From Micromonospora eburnea (GTDB taxonomy: Bacteria; Actinomycetota; Actinomycetes; Mycobacteriales; Micromonosporaceae): a DNA stretch of 64,000 nucleotides. This document shows positions 53,580 to 62,332 of this stretch, piece by piece. How positions within the stretch are numbered: position 1 is the first letter of the stretch; the number at the start of each line of letters is the position of its first letter. The translations under genes and the position numbers were made by a program. Under the pieces are notes generated by a model that worked only from the letters and a program-made list of their open reading frames with translations, did no database searches and had not been told where the DNA came from. The stretch lies in contig NZ_FMHY01000002.1 of assembly GCF_900090225.1 (NCBI RefSeq), positions 496,001 to 560,000 on the forward strand. The letters are read 5' to 3'.

Positions 53580-53597
53580 CCCGTCGAAGGGAACACC

Positions 53598-54641
53598 GTG
53601 CTCCTCGTCGCCGCCATCACAGACAGTCCCAACGACCAGGACATCGCCTTCACCCGCATGCCAGACCCTCCCGGCGGGCCTCTACTCGTCGTCGACGAAC
53701 GCAGACTGCGCCAACAGGTGTGGCGCCGGCTCGACGACGGTCAGGAACCCTTGCCCGACGTATCTGCCGTCAGGGTCCCGTTGTGGGCCTGCCACGTCGA
53801 TGCAGCGACGGGGCAGGCCACCTTCTACGCCACCACGCAGTGGCGTCCCGCCGCGGCAGTGCTGGTCGCCTTCCACTACTACACCCAGATGCCAACCGGC
53901 GTGCCCACCGACGTCACCGGATGGGCTCACGCCCTCGTCGGCGAGCGGGCCGGAATGAACTTCCCTGTACCGAGGCCCGGGAGACGGCCCTCGCAAGGTC
54001 CAGAAGTCGAAACCAAGATCACCCTCGGTGCGAAGATCAACCCGCTGGCTGTCGCCCGTATCCTGTTGGAGCACTTGTCGACCATCGGAACGCCCGTATC
54101 CGACAGCATCATCTACCGGCGAATCCTGCGATCGGAGATCTACCGGCCAGCCGGCTCCAGCCCGCGCGAGTACGCCGCACTGACGCCGCGCCCTGACGGC
54201 AGTTGGTGGGCGAAGGCAAAGTTCCTCCGTGATGGTCAACTCCACAAGCGGATCCGTCCGGCAACCGACCAAGAACACGCTCTGGCCCTCGTCGGCGACG
54301 CGCTCGGTCACAGGCCTCTCGACAAGGTCGGTCAGCTGCTACGCAGCACCTGGGACCTTCCGTCACCAATGGACCAGGACGGCCACTGGTCAACCATCAC
54401 AGTAGACACAAGCACCCTCGCCCCATACCTGGGAACGCTTCAGCAGGTCGAGATCGAGTACGGAGCTTGCCTCACCACAGCCGCCGCAACCATCGGCTCT
54501 CCGCCGGTCCGCCGGGCCGTGGAATCGACAGCGGACGCGGTCGCCGATGCGCTCGCAGCCCACGGTATTCCCCATACCCGATTCGGCCAGAGCAAGGTCG
54601 AGCACTTCCTCAACAACGGGCGGAACGATGACTGTGAATGA
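53598..54641 (+). CDS. unknown protein, weakly CYTH-like
   Basis: 347 aa from GTG 53598, with GAAGGGA upstream. EVETKITLGAKINPLAVARI recalls the ExExK entry strand of CYTH (triphosphate tunnel) enzymes, and SWWAKAKFLRDG and QQVEIEYGACL could be other tunnel strands. The rest does not match strongly. An N-terminal 110-residue domain (AVRVPLWACHVDAATGQATF) is unassigned. If CYTH-like it would act on triphosphate or phosphorylated substrates. Low certainty. Confidence 0.4.
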   Translation: MLLVAAITDSPNDQDIAFTRMPDPPGGPLLVVDERRLRQQVWRRLDDGQEPLPDVSAVRVPLWACHVDAATGQATFYATTQWRPAAAVLVAFHYYTQMPTGVPTDVTGWAHALVGERAGMNFPVPRPGRRPSQGPEVETKITLGAKINPLAVARILLEHLSTIGTPVSDSIIYRRILRSEIYRPAGSSPREYAALTPRPDGSWWAKAKFLRDGQLHKRIRPATDQEHALALVGDALGHRPLDKVGQLLRSTWDLPSPMDQDGHWSTITVDTSTLAPYLGTLQQVEIEYGACLTTAAATIGSPPVRRAVESTADAVADALAAHGIPHTRFGQSKVEHFLNNGRNDDCE

Positions 54642-55836
54642 TCGAGTGATGCCCGTACTCGACGCCGTACTGGCGGGCCGCGACGCGCCCGCCGCGCTCG
54701 ACACCTGGTGTAGGGAAGACGTCACTGTGCAGCTCAGTGGGTTGGCCATTCAGCTCCGTGCGTCGTCCAGCACAGCAGCGAGGTACACGAGGAGCCTGTT
54801 CACCCCTGGCAGCTCCTTGTGGAACGCGCATGACGATGCCATCTCGTCCACCATGACGATGCGAACCATCGCCCTGCCCACCAACCGCGTCACCGCGCTC
54901 GCCGAACGCGTCCGCCTACGCGCCAGAGGTGTTTCACGGGATGTCAAGATGCATGCCCAGGCCCCGGCCAGGTGGCATCGAACTGCTGCCGGCCCAGTGC
55001 TCGTCACCGACACCGGTGCGGCGATAGCCCCCCAGGTGGTCGCTCGCCACGCCGACGGCTACACCGTGATCACGGTCGACGATACGGACGCGGCGATGAA
55101 TGCCGCCCGGCACCTCCGCGAGATCGGCTACCGGCGGGCCGAGAACGACGGCTGGGTCTGCCTACACGCCTCAGCTGCCACCATCGACGGCCGCGGCATC
55201 TTGTTCGTAGGCAACTCCGGCGCCGGCAAGTCCAGCCTCGCCCTCGCCGTCGCTGCTGCCGACGACGGAGCTTTCCTCTCCAACGACCGCACCATGATCG
55301 CGATATCTCCGGATGCCGCTCCGCGAGCCGTCGCGATGCCCGGACCCATTCGACTCAACGGCGGAACACTGAGCGCACTCGGCTTGAGCCACGCCAGCCG
55401 GTGGAACCTTGCACGTCCCAAGCCGGCATCTGGCTCGGACTGGCAGAGCTTCCAGGGGAGCAACAAGCTGCACATCTTGCCCGAGGAGTGGCGTGAGCGC
55501 ACGGGCACGCCGCTGTTATCCAGTGCGGCAGTGGAGCTGATTGTCTTTCCACAGGTTATCCACGGTAACCACAAGATCGACTCCTGTTTGACTCCACTCG
55601 GCCGAGCTCGGAGGCTCTTGGCGGCTCAGTGCATGTCACCCGGGGACGACATCTACGTGTGCGACTGGCTGAGTATCCGCCACGGAAATACCGATAAGCA
55701 GGGCGTCAATTCGGCCGATGTTCTCGACGCGCTTGCACGCCGACCCAGCATGGACCTCCGCTTCGGTACTGACACTCCGTATCGGACCGTGACGGCAGCC
55801 ATCAAGGATCGGCTGGACGCACTGCCGCGGACATGA
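54628..55836 (+). CDS. HPr-kinase-like P-loop protein
   Basis: 402 aa from ATG 54628, overlapping the preceding gene by 14 nt. The C-terminal half has ASAATIDGRGILFVGNSGAG then KSSLALAVAA (Walker A GNSGAGKSS) and FLSNDRTMIAISPD, as in the HprK C-terminal domain and its relatives in peptide and quinone biosynthesis clusters. The N-terminal 150 residues are unassigned. True HPr kinase is unlikely, as no PTS genes are here. May phosphorylate a Ser/Thr on a small protein or a pathway compound. Confidence 0.7.
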   Translation: MTVNDRVMPVLDAVLAGRDAPAALDTWCREDVTVQLSGLAIQLRASSSTAARYTRSLFTPGSSLWNAHDDAISSTMTMRTIALPTNRVTALAERVRLRARGVSRDVKMHAQAPARWHRTAAGPVLVTDTGAAIAPQVVARHADGYTVITVDDTDAAMNAARHLREIGYRRAENDGWVCLHASAATIDGRGILFVGNSGAGKSSLALAVAAADDGAFLSNDRTMIAISPDAAPRAVAMPGPIRLNGGTLSALGLSHASRWNLARPKPASGSDWQSFQGSNKLHILPEEWRERTGTPLLSSAAVELIVFPQVIHGNHKIDSCLTPLGRARRLLAAQCMSPGDDIYVCDWLSIRHGNTDKQGVNSADVLDALARRPSMDLRFGTDTPYRTVTAAIKDRLDALPRT

Positions 55837-56594
55837 GATCGATTCCTGCGAACAATCGGCTCCTAATCCTACCGGGTGTCGTAATCAAGATGTACCGCGA
55901 AGCATGGCGAGCCCAAAACGAAAGGGATGCTCTTCGGCGCCTCGACGACGCTCGCATATTGGCGCCGTCCGAGCGGGGCTCCGGTCGAATCGGCAGTCGC
56001 AAGTTTCTTGTAATGAGTAGGCTGCGCGGATCGACGGCGGACGGAACCGAAGAAGCGGCAAGACGAATAATTGCGTACCTGCGATCTGTCCATGAGCTCG
56101 GCGGGCCTGGCTTTGGCCGGCTCTGTGCGCCGCTCCTGCCACGATGGAACGACTATGTCTGTCAGCGCCTGATCTCTTACCGAAAAGCATTCGTCAGCCA
56201 AGGGCTTCACGAGGGCGCAGGCACCGCAGACGCCCTTACCCATCTGCGGCTACCCGAACCACCCGTGCCATCCTTGTTGCACAATGACCCAGAGCCGGGC
56301 AACTTCCTCGAAGGTCCTAGCGGCATCGCGGGACTCGACTGGGAACTGGCCATCTACGGCGACCCGGACCTCGACTACGCCAGAATCGGCTATGCGCTTG
56401 GAATCCGTCCAGCTCGACTGGTCGATCTCCTTGATGATCAAGGGGTTGCGTTCAACGAGCAAGCGCTGACTATCTACCGTCGCGTCCACTTGCTCGGTCG
56501 TCTCATGTCGTCGATCACCGCCGCTCCACCAGATATGGCGGCTGCTCAGCGTTACCTAAGGGACCTGAGAGCCTGCGCCAATGACCATACCTAA
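55833..56594 (+). CDS. APH-family phosphotransferase
   Basis: 253 aa; ATG overlaps the previous stop. Short APH fold: KFLVMSRLRGSTADG (hinge), SLLHNDPEPGNFLEGPSG (H-N-D-x4-N catalytic loop) and AGLDWELAIYGDPDLDYA (DWE metal-binding motif). The N-terminal lobe is reduced compared with the kinase at 49402. More A/T at third positions than genes further upstream suggests a different origin. Substrate unknown. Confidence 0.78.
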   Translation: MRSIPANNRLLILPGVVIKMYREAWRAQNERDALRRLDDARILAPSERGSGRIGSRKFLVMSRLRGSTADGTEEAARRIIAYLRSVHELGGPGFGRLCAPLLPRWNDYVCQRLISYRKAFVSQGLHEGAGTADALTHLRLPEPPVPSLLHNDPEPGNFLEGPSGIAGLDWELAIYGDPDLDYARIGYALGIRPARLVDLLDDQGVAFNEQALTIYRRVHLLGRLMSSITAAPPDMAAAQRYLRDLRACANDHT

Positions 56595-56617
56595 CTTAGG
56601 TTCGCTACGGGGGAATC

Positions 56618-57334
56618 GTGCGTCCGGCCAACTACGCGCAGCTTGGAGAAGTTATGTTGGGGCCAGTCGGAGGTGAGCCTTCAGTAAAAGTTGTTTGCTC
56701 GCCGCAGGAACCTTGTCATCACGGTTATCCGCCGGTCGACTTTTATCGTTACCGAGCGGTGCTCTTCGACTGGGACGGAACTCTCGTCAACAGCCACCCA
56801 ATCAACTTTCGCGCGCTGTCTCAAGCCTGTGAGCGATGGGGGCTCGATCTCCGGGAAGAGTTCTATACCGCTCGAATAGGCACTTCTGGGAGCGAGTTAA
56901 TCTCCGAGCTTGCTGGAGTCGCCGGTATCGTTGCGCCAGTCGAATCCATCGTTGCCGACTGTATCGATCGGATTATCGAGAGGACTTCCGGCCTGGAAGT
57001 CTACGTTCCAGTTGTCGAACTCGCGATGGGCTTCCATGGAGAAATTCCGTTGGCTATCGTATCAGGAGGCGCTCGTAGGGTCGTCGAAGCCGGCCTCGAA
57101 GCCACTGGCCTGCGGCGTTTGTTCGACCATGTGGTAGCCGGAGAGGATGCCGAGCGCGGGAAGCCCGATCCGGAATTGTTTCACCTCGCCGCACACCGAC
57201 TGGGCGCTGCACCTTCGACCTGTCTCGTTTACGAGGACTCGCCTGAAGGCATTCAAGCGGCCGACGCGGCCGGCATGCACGTTGTGGACGTCCACTGTTT
57301 TCGCCGCCGCATTGCAGGATCGGCGACCCGGTAG
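56618..57334 (+). CDS. HAD-superfamily phosphatase (beta-phosphoglucomutase-like)
   Basis: 238 aa from GTG 56618; ATG 56654 is an alternative. Motif I VLFDWDGTLVNSHP (nucleophile Asp), motif II VSGGARRV, motif III Lys in GEDAERGKPDPELF, motif IV CLVYEDSPEGIQAA. A helical cap lies after motif I. Last gene of the operon and also of lower GC. Probably removes a phosphate added by one of the kinases. 57335-57630 after it holds no gene. Confidence 0.88.
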   Translation: MRPANYAQLGEVMLGPVGGEPSVKVVCSPQEPCHHGYPPVDFYRYRAVLFDWDGTLVNSHPINFRALSQACERWGLDLREEFYTARIGTSGSELISELAGVAGIVAPVESIVADCIDRIIERTSGLEVYVPVVELAMGFHGEIPLAIVSGGARRVVEAGLEATGLRRLFDHVVAGEDAERGKPDPELFHLAAHRLGAAPSTCLVYEDSPEGIQAADAAGMHVVDVHCFRRRIAGSATR

Positions 57335-57630
57335 CTGTGCCGTCTTGGCAATACAATTAGCCTCCCAACGCCGACTTCCTGGAGCATGCGCTGTTGGTTG
57401 TCGGACGACGCCGATGGCTGGCCGCCTGCTACGCCTGCAGTTCTGCACGGCTCCGGGCGAGTTCCTTGCCGTAGCTGGCGGTCGTAACGTTCTACACCCG
57501 TGAAGCTGTTCGCATCGCGGCGGCTGTCTGCGGTGCTGACCGCCTCGCCGCTGTCTGGTGGCCTCGCAAGGAGCCCGGTAGGTTCAGCTGTCGAGCACTT
57601 CCACTTTCATCGATTGGGGATGCCGGCTAC

Positions 57631-58158
57631 GTGTCGCACATCGAGAAGATCACCGGTGAACTCCGCGCATTGATGACCGGAGTCGAGCGCGCGCAGGGGT
57701 TGGCAGCCGCCGCCGACAGTCAGGCGCAGGAGGTGGCGTTGCGGGCCGCGGGCGCGGGCTTCGTCGCTGTAGCGGCGGGTGTGGCGCGGGTGCGCACCGC
57801 GATCACGGGCATCCAGGGTGGCCTGGGAAGTCTTGCCGGGTCGATCGGTGAGGCGACGAAGGCCACCGCGGCGGTGCCGAACGAGGCCACCCCGCAGGAG
57901 ACGATCGCCGGGCTGGCGCCCGTGCAGAGCGCCGTGGACGCCGCTCGTGACGCGGCGGCCGGGGCCATCACCGGAGTCGGTGAGGCGCAGCAACTCGTCG
58001 CCATGGTCCTGCAGGGCGGGCAGCCCGGGCCGCTGCTGCAGGCGTTGGAGGCCATCAAGCAGGTCCTGGTGCTGGTCGTTGCGCGCACCGGCGGGGCCCG
58101 GCAGGCCGTTGAGGCGGCGATCGCGCAGGCCCGGCAGTTGGGGTCGTCGGGAAACTGA
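57631..58158 (+). CDS. DUF6244-like helical protein
   Basis: 175 aa, almost entirely Ala/Gly/Val-rich helices (MSHIEKITGELRALMTGVER, GGLGSLAGSIGEATKATA, AMVLQGGQPGPLLQALEAIK), like WXG-type secreted helical proteins. It matches the pattern I know as DUF6244 from Micromonospora, which often precedes a toxin gene. Probably a secretion or delivery partner for the toxin encoded next. Confidence 0.7.
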   Translation: MSHIEKITGELRALMTGVERAQGLAAAADSQAQEVALRAAGAGFVAVAAGVARVRTAITGIQGGLGSLAGSIGEATKATAAVPNEATPQETIAGLAPVQSAVDAARDAAAGAITGVGEAQQLVAMVLQGGQPGPLLQALEAIKQVLVLVVARTGGARQAVEAAIAQARQLGSSGN

Positions 58159-58343
58159 CAGGGGCTGGCGGTCACCCACCGGCCAGCCCCACCCCTTCCC
58201 AGCACGGTGACCCGCCGCCGACAACGCATGCCGCCGGCGACACCCCATCAGCTGACCACGACCACGGCACGCCCTGGACCAGACAGCCAACCGGTGTCCC
58301 GGGCGGGACGCCGACCGGTCCGAGAACCAGAATTCCACCCAGG

Positions 58344-58754
58344 TTGGACGACGAAGGGCGGCGTCCGTTGGAGCTTGAGAACGAATGCGCCGATATAGTC
58401 GCCAGCAAGAGCTACCGGGTCCACCAGAACCCCACCAGGCAGGAGATCGCCGACGCCCGGCTCCGTACCGGCGACTCGGGCAACCCGAACAAAGACCCGG
58501 ATTACCTGATCGAAGGTCACGTGTTCGACTGCTATTCGCCCACTCTCGGCAAGCCGGTGCGGGGTGTCTGGAGCGAGGTCCGCGCCAAGGTCGACAAGGA
58601 GCAGACCCAACGCGTGGTGCTGAACCTGCACGACTGGCACGGAGACCTCGCGGCCCTGCGGACACAGTTCGACACCTGGCCCGTCGAGAGGCTGAAAGAA
58701 CTCGTCGCGGTAACGCCGAGTGGCGCGATCGTGCAGATCGTCCGTCGAGACTGA
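58344..58754 (+). CDS. CdiA C-terminal tRNase-like toxin domain
   Basis: 136 aa from TTG 58344. ENECADIVASKSYRVHQNPT, DYLIEGHVFDCYSPTL, EVRAKVDKEQTQRVVLNLHD and the end GAIVQIV match the CdiA_C tRNA-nuclease domain used in polymorphic toxins. The frame stays open upstream to at least 58152, encoding a Pro/Thr-rich linker-like stretch, but has no ATG, GTG or TTG before 58344. It therefore looks like a toxin tip detached from a longer carrier. Paired with an immunity gene 14 nt downstream. Confidence 0.75.
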   Translation: MDDEGRRPLELENECADIVASKSYRVHQNPTRQEIADARLRTGDSGNPNKDPDYLIEGHVFDCYSPTLGKPVRGVWSEVRAKVDKEQTQRVVLNLHDWHGDLAALRTQFDTWPVERLKELVAVTPSGAIVQIVRRD

Positions 58755-58768
58755 GGAGAGGCGCAGAG

Positions 58769-59224
58769 ATGGCTGTCGAGTTCAGGTTGACCCTGGGCGG
58801 TGACCTGCCCCTAGACCACGTGGCTGATCTCGTGGCAGCCGAACCCGCCGAGAAGCCCAGGCCGAGCGGCACCAACCCACGGCTGCTCAGTGCCCGCCTC
58901 TACGACACCCGCGGGTACGCGCTGACCATCTCCTCAGGCAGCCAGGGCTATTTCGATGCCGAGGCCGACGACGGTGCCCGCTGGGAGTGGGAGCCGGAGA
59001 CGTACGTCGACATCGACTTCTCCATGCGGGCAGACGACCTGGTCGACAAGGGCATCCCGAACATGATGCAGGCCGTGGCCCGGGTGTTGGCCGCCCGGCA
59101 GGAGGACGCGGCGCTGGTCCAGAACGGCAACTGGCTCCTGCTGACCCGCGTCGGGGGCACACTCCGCAGACACCGGCCTACCTGGTGGAGCCACTACGGC
59201 ATAGACGACCCCATCACCCCATGA
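58769..59224 (+). CDS. SitI3-family immunity protein
   Basis: 151 aa from ATG 58769 with GAGGAGAGG upstream. VEFRLTLGGDLPLDHVADL, DDGARWEWEPETYVDIDFSM, PNMMQAVARVLAARQEDAAL and LLLTRVGGTLRRHR match the SitI3 immunity family. Follows the toxin gene directly, so it should neutralise that nuclease in the producing cell. 59225-59540 after it shows no gene. Confidence 0.82.
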   Translation: MAVEFRLTLGGDLPLDHVADLVAAEPAEKPRPSGTNPRLLSARLYDTRGYALTISSGSQGYFDAEADDGARWEWEPETYVDIDFSMRADDLVDKGIPNMMQAVARVLAARQEDAALVQNGNWLLLTRVGGTLRRHRPTWWSHYGIDDPITP

Positions 59225-59540
59225 GCCAGCCGAGCGCGGGTGACCCGCTGACGAACGGCGCGGCTTCGACCCGTCATCCGTGGGCGACGTCGACGTCGTC
59301 TTCCTCGACCCGACGGACCTGACCCGCGACAACGACGACCAGCCACCGCGCGGCTGATCGCGACCTGGCCGGAATCCGCCGTGGGAGGCCGCGCCCAGCC
59401 GGGGGAGCGGACAGCCGCACATGATCTTCGGTGATGTGCGCGGTGTGTGCTCTCCAGCGGATGCCAACCGGGGTGAACCGGTGCCAACGTGGGTCACCAT
59501 GGCCGACCGCCGGTCGCAAACCGGGGTTCGTGTGCTCCGG

Positions 59541-59645
59541 GTGTGGTCCTGGGCTGGGCGAACGGGGTTCTGGGGAACGTGGGTGAACGCGGGCCACTCC
59601 CTGCCACCCCAGGTGAACCCCCAGGTCGCTAGACTAGGCCCTCGC
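59541..59645 (+). promoter_or_regulatory. tRNA-Arg upstream region and probable promoter
   Basis: About 100 bp repeated at 5481-5585. Contains TAGACT (59629-59634), a good -10 box 12 bp before the mature tRNA. No clear TTGACA; the -35 region would fall near GCCACCCCAG. Conservation between two tRNA copies supports a functional promoter. Confidence 0.5.
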
Positions 59646-59718
59646 GCCCTCGTAGCTCAGGGGATAGAGCATCGGTTTCCTAAACCGTGTGTCGCAGGTT
59701 CGAATCCTGCCGGGGGCA
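59646..59718 (+). tRNA. tRNA-Arg, anticodon CCT
   Basis: 73 nt, GCCCTCGTAGCTCAGG to TGCCGGGGGCA. The acceptor arm GCCCTCG pairs with CGGGGGC (one T-G). D-arm AGCTCAGGGGATAGAGC, anticodon loop TTCCTAA (CCT), T-arm GCAGGTTCGAATCCTGC. The 3' CCA is not encoded. The top pair of the anticodon stem is a T-T mismatch, a small oddity. It decodes AGG. Confidence 0.93.
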
Positions 59719-60076
59719 CTTCGAAGATCAGTCAGAACGCCATCTGAACTGCGGATACGCCTCCGCGTCGATCACTCGACCTGTGTAGTGGTGTGCGGCC
59801 TGGAGCCGTCGTTTGTCGCTGTCTACGGACTATCCGCGGATTGATCTTGGCCCGTGACGTGTGGCGTTCTTACAGCTCACAGTCTGCACCCGGGCACTGC
59901 TACATCGGTTCTGCGGCCGCTCGCGTTGCGTCCTAGCGGGGGAATGGGCGGCCTGTCCAGTCGGCGCTACGACTCGACGAGACGTGGAGCGGGCGCCTTC
60001 GGGGAGCGCGGTCGGAGCTTCGCTGCTGCTAGGTGGCCTTGGATGTGTTCGACGAAACTAGGGGCGCCGCCGTTGC
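59719..60076. other. gap between tRNA-Arg and IS630
   Basis: About 360 bp without a convincing gene on either strand. Coding bias is absent. It would contain an attachment site if the decayed integrase downstream used this tRNA, but no second copy of the tRNA 3' half was found in the window. Confidence 0.4.
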
Positions 60077-60105
60077 TACAGAGGTTGAATGGTCAGGGTT
60101 AGGGT

Positions 60106-60651
60106 GTGGTTGATGCGGCGTGTCGACGTGATCGTGGCCGGTGGATGGCGTATTTGGTTCGGGTGCGCTATCCGGATGGTGGTGGGCTGACGGCCGAGGG
60201 TCGGGTCCGGCGTGAGGCGGTGCGGTTGCAGGCGGCGGCGCTGTTGAGTCAGGGCGTGTCGGTGTCGGAGATCGCCGGGCGGTTGCGGGTGTCGCACAAC
60301 GCCGTCTACGTGTGGCGGCGGCGGTGGCTGGCCGACGGTGCGGCTGGGTTGGCGTCGAAGGGTCCTTCAGGTTCGGCGTGTCGGCTCACTGGCCAGCAAC
60401 TGGACCAGCTTGCCGCCGCGTTGGAGGAGGGGCCGGCCGCGCACGGCTGGGCCGAGGACCAGCGTTGGACCCTGGCCAGGGTGGCGGAGTTGATCGTCCG
60501 GCTGTTCCGGCAGCGGTACACCCTGCGCGGGGTGTCGTTGTTGTTGCACCGGATCGGGTTCAGCCCACAGGTGCCCAAGCATCGGCCGGTCGAACGCGAC
60601 GAGGCGGCGATCGCGACCTGGCGGCGGGAGGTGTGGCCGCAGGCAAAATGA
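60106..60651 (+). CDS. IS630 transposase, first frame (HTH part)
   Basis: 181 aa from GTG 60106, or 168 aa from ATG 60145 (MAYLVRVRYPDG). Contains AAALLSQGVSVSEIAGRLRV and AVYVWRRRWLADGAAG (winged HTH), then QRYTLRGVSLLLHRIGFS. Ends ..GCA AAA TGA, where the second frame begins at the overlapping ATG. Supplies DNA binding. Confidence 0.88.
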   Translation: MVDAACRRDRGRWMAYLVRVRYPDGGGLTAEGRVRREAVRLQAAALLSQGVSVSEIAGRLRVSHNAVYVWRRRWLADGAAGLASKGPSGSACRLTGQQLDQLAAALEEGPAAHGWAEDQRWTLARVAELIVRLFRQRYTLRGVSLLLHRIGFSPQVPKHRPVERDEAAIATWRREVWPQAK

Positions 60652-61238
60652 TGGCGGCCGAGCGTGGCGCGTGGATCTGCTTCGAGGACGAGGCAGGTCA
60701 CACGCTTCGGCCGTCCAAGGCCCGGACCTGGGCGCCACGTGGGCGGACACCGGTGATCCCGGTGTCCGGTAAGGGTTCCGGCCGCATCTCGGTGGCCGGG
60801 CTGGTCTGCGTCAAGCCCGGACAACGAACGCGCCTGCTGTACCGGGTGAAGGTCCACCGTCCCCGCAAGGGCGAGCGGCGCAGCTTCGCCGAGACGGACT
60901 ACGCCGCCCTGCTGGATGCCGCTCACCAGTACCTCAAGGCGCCGATCGTGCTGATCTGGGACAACCTCAACACCCACGTCAGCGTCGCCATGCGCGAACT
61001 TGTCGCGAACCGCGACTGGCTCCACGTGATCCAGCTACCCGTCTACGCCCCCGACCTCAACCCGACCGAAGGCGTCTGGTCACACCTCAAACGCAGCCTG
61101 GGCAACCTCGCCGTGACCGGCGTCGACCACCTCGCCGCGGTGGTGAAGAACCGGCTCAAGCGCATCCAGTACCGCCCCGACCTCCTGACCAGCTTTCTCA
61201 CCCACACCGGTCTAACCCTCGACCCAGAACCGCCGTAA
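60648..61238 (+). CDS. IS630 transposase, second frame (DDE part)
   Basis: 196 aa from ATG 60648 (ATGATG). Catalytic triad: Asp in AWICFEDEAGHTLRP, Asp in VLIWDNLNTHVSV, Glu in APDLNPTEGVWSH. The first frame stops at 60651 inside AAAATGATG, so translation may proceed by re-initiation or by -1 slippage on the A run. Both are known in the family. Confidence 0.9.
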   Translation: MMAAERGAWICFEDEAGHTLRPSKARTWAPRGRTPVIPVSGKGSGRISVAGLVCVKPGQRTRLLYRVKVHRPRKGERRSFAETDYAALLDAAHQYLKAPIVLIWDNLNTHVSVAMRELVANRDWLHVIQLPVYAPDLNPTEGVWSHLKRSLGNLAVTGVDHLAAVVKNRLKRIQYRPDLLTSFLTHTGLTLDPEPP

Positions 61239-61260
61239 CCCTGACCATTCAACCTCTGTA

Positions 61261-61778
61261 AGACACCCGAGCAACTCCTCGACGCTCAGTTGGGGCTTCC
61301 CGGCCGAGCGGCCGGTCTCGGCGCTCTGCCTCTTGATGATGTCCACGACCGCAGGCGGAGCCAGGTCGTACTGCAGGCATAGAAATCGGTCGGGTGCCAG
61401 TACTTCGATATGCAGGGGACCTACGGCGGCCTGCGGAAAATGTCTCAAGTTGTTCGTCACGATGACGTCCGCTCGGCCCGCGACGGCGGCGGCTAGAACG
61501 TGCCGGTCATCCATGTGATTCGTCATGCCCTCAATGAGAGACTCGTAGCCCGTGACGAGGGCGTCACTGAACGCTTCGTTCATGCACGCGAACATCGCGT
61601 CAAGTCGCTCGGGGTCAATGCTCGGGCGTAGCCGCAGGATCGTCCGCCGCGTCTCTGCGAGGATGTCCTGGCTCCAAAGCGGACGGTAGAAGTCCGCCTC
61701 TGCGACCCGTAGGAGAGTGTCGCGGAGCGCGTTTGGAACCAGGACGTTCGCATCGAGCAGGACAGAGAACGGCACCAA
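61261..61778 (-). pseudogene. PIN-domain toxin, C-terminus displaced by IS630
   Basis: About 172 native residues from ATG 61778. PIN fold acidic residues: FSVLLDANVLVPNALRD (first Asp), WSQDILAETRRTIL (Glu), NHMDDRHVLAAAV (Asp pair) and DVIVTNNLRHFP. The original frame reaches SVEELLGCL at the IS630 left boundary, then runs into IS630 sequence and stops at 61212. The four-acid site is kept, so RNase activity may survive. Partner gene immediately upstream. Confidence 0.75.
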
Positions 61779-61819
61779 GTGAGCCTAAGTGCTAGGGATG
61801 CCTGGTGGAAGCTTCGGCT

Positions 61820-62332
61820 TCACGTTCTGTTGTCGTTGCCTTCCTCAAGGTCGTTAGCTGGTAGGTCATAGAGCCCCATGTCAAGGCTCTCTACCGTCAT
61901 GCGCTGAAGTAGCTGCCGCCGCTCCTGCCGTCGCTGCTCTTGGTACTTGAGCACGTCGGCAAGCTTGATGCGGCGGTGGCTGTTGGGTCGCTCATGCGGA
62001 ATCTTCCCCTCGTCCAGCAGTTTGGTGAGGGTCGGCCGCGACACCCCCAGCATGTCTGCGGCTTGCTGCGTGGTAAGTGTTGTGTGTTGCGGCGCGATCG
62101 TGACGGCGTAGCCGTTGGCCAGGGCTTCAAGTGCCTTGACCAAGATGTCGTGCAGGCCGTCGGGTAGGGGCTTGGAGCTAGAGCCGTCTGCGCTTACCAG
62201 GCGTGCTCTTGCCTCGGGCACATCGTGGCCGCGGTCGCGTAGGACCTGAAGGAGGTCTACGACTTCCGCGCTGTTGGCGGCATCGGGCAGGATCGTCTGC
62301 TCATCCATGACGCGGGCTGCGGCGGCTGTCAT
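61820..62332 (-). CDS. HTH (excisionase/MerR-type) protein, probable antitoxin
   Basis: 170 aa. HTH in the C-terminal half: LTTQQAADMLGVSRPTLTKL and LDEGKIPHERPNSHRRI, as in excisionase-family DNA-binding domains. The N-terminal half (SAEVVDLLQVLRDRGHDVPE) is helical. It lies 41 bp upstream of the PIN gene on the same strand, the usual layout for an antitoxin-toxin pair. An excisionase role with the nearby integrase remnant is the alternative. Confidence 0.72.
   Translation of the reverse strand: MTAAAARVMDEQTILPDAANSAEVVDLLQVLRDRGHDVPEARARLVSADGSSSKPLPDGLHDILVKALEALANGYAVTIAPQHTTLTTQQAADMLGVSRPTLTKLLDEGKIPHERPNSHRRIKLADVLKYQEQRRQERRQLLQRMTVESLDMGLYDLPANDLEEGNDNRT

Larger units (their letters stand above)
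60077..61260 (+). mobile_element. IS630-family element
   Basis: 1184 bp bounded by a perfect 25-bp inverted repeat (60077-60101 and 61236-61260), each arm beginning TACAGAGGTTGAATGG. The outer TA on each side is the duplicated TA target typical of IS630/Tc1. Two overlapping frames encode the transposase. Inserted in the 3' end of a PIN-domain gene. Confidence 0.93.
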
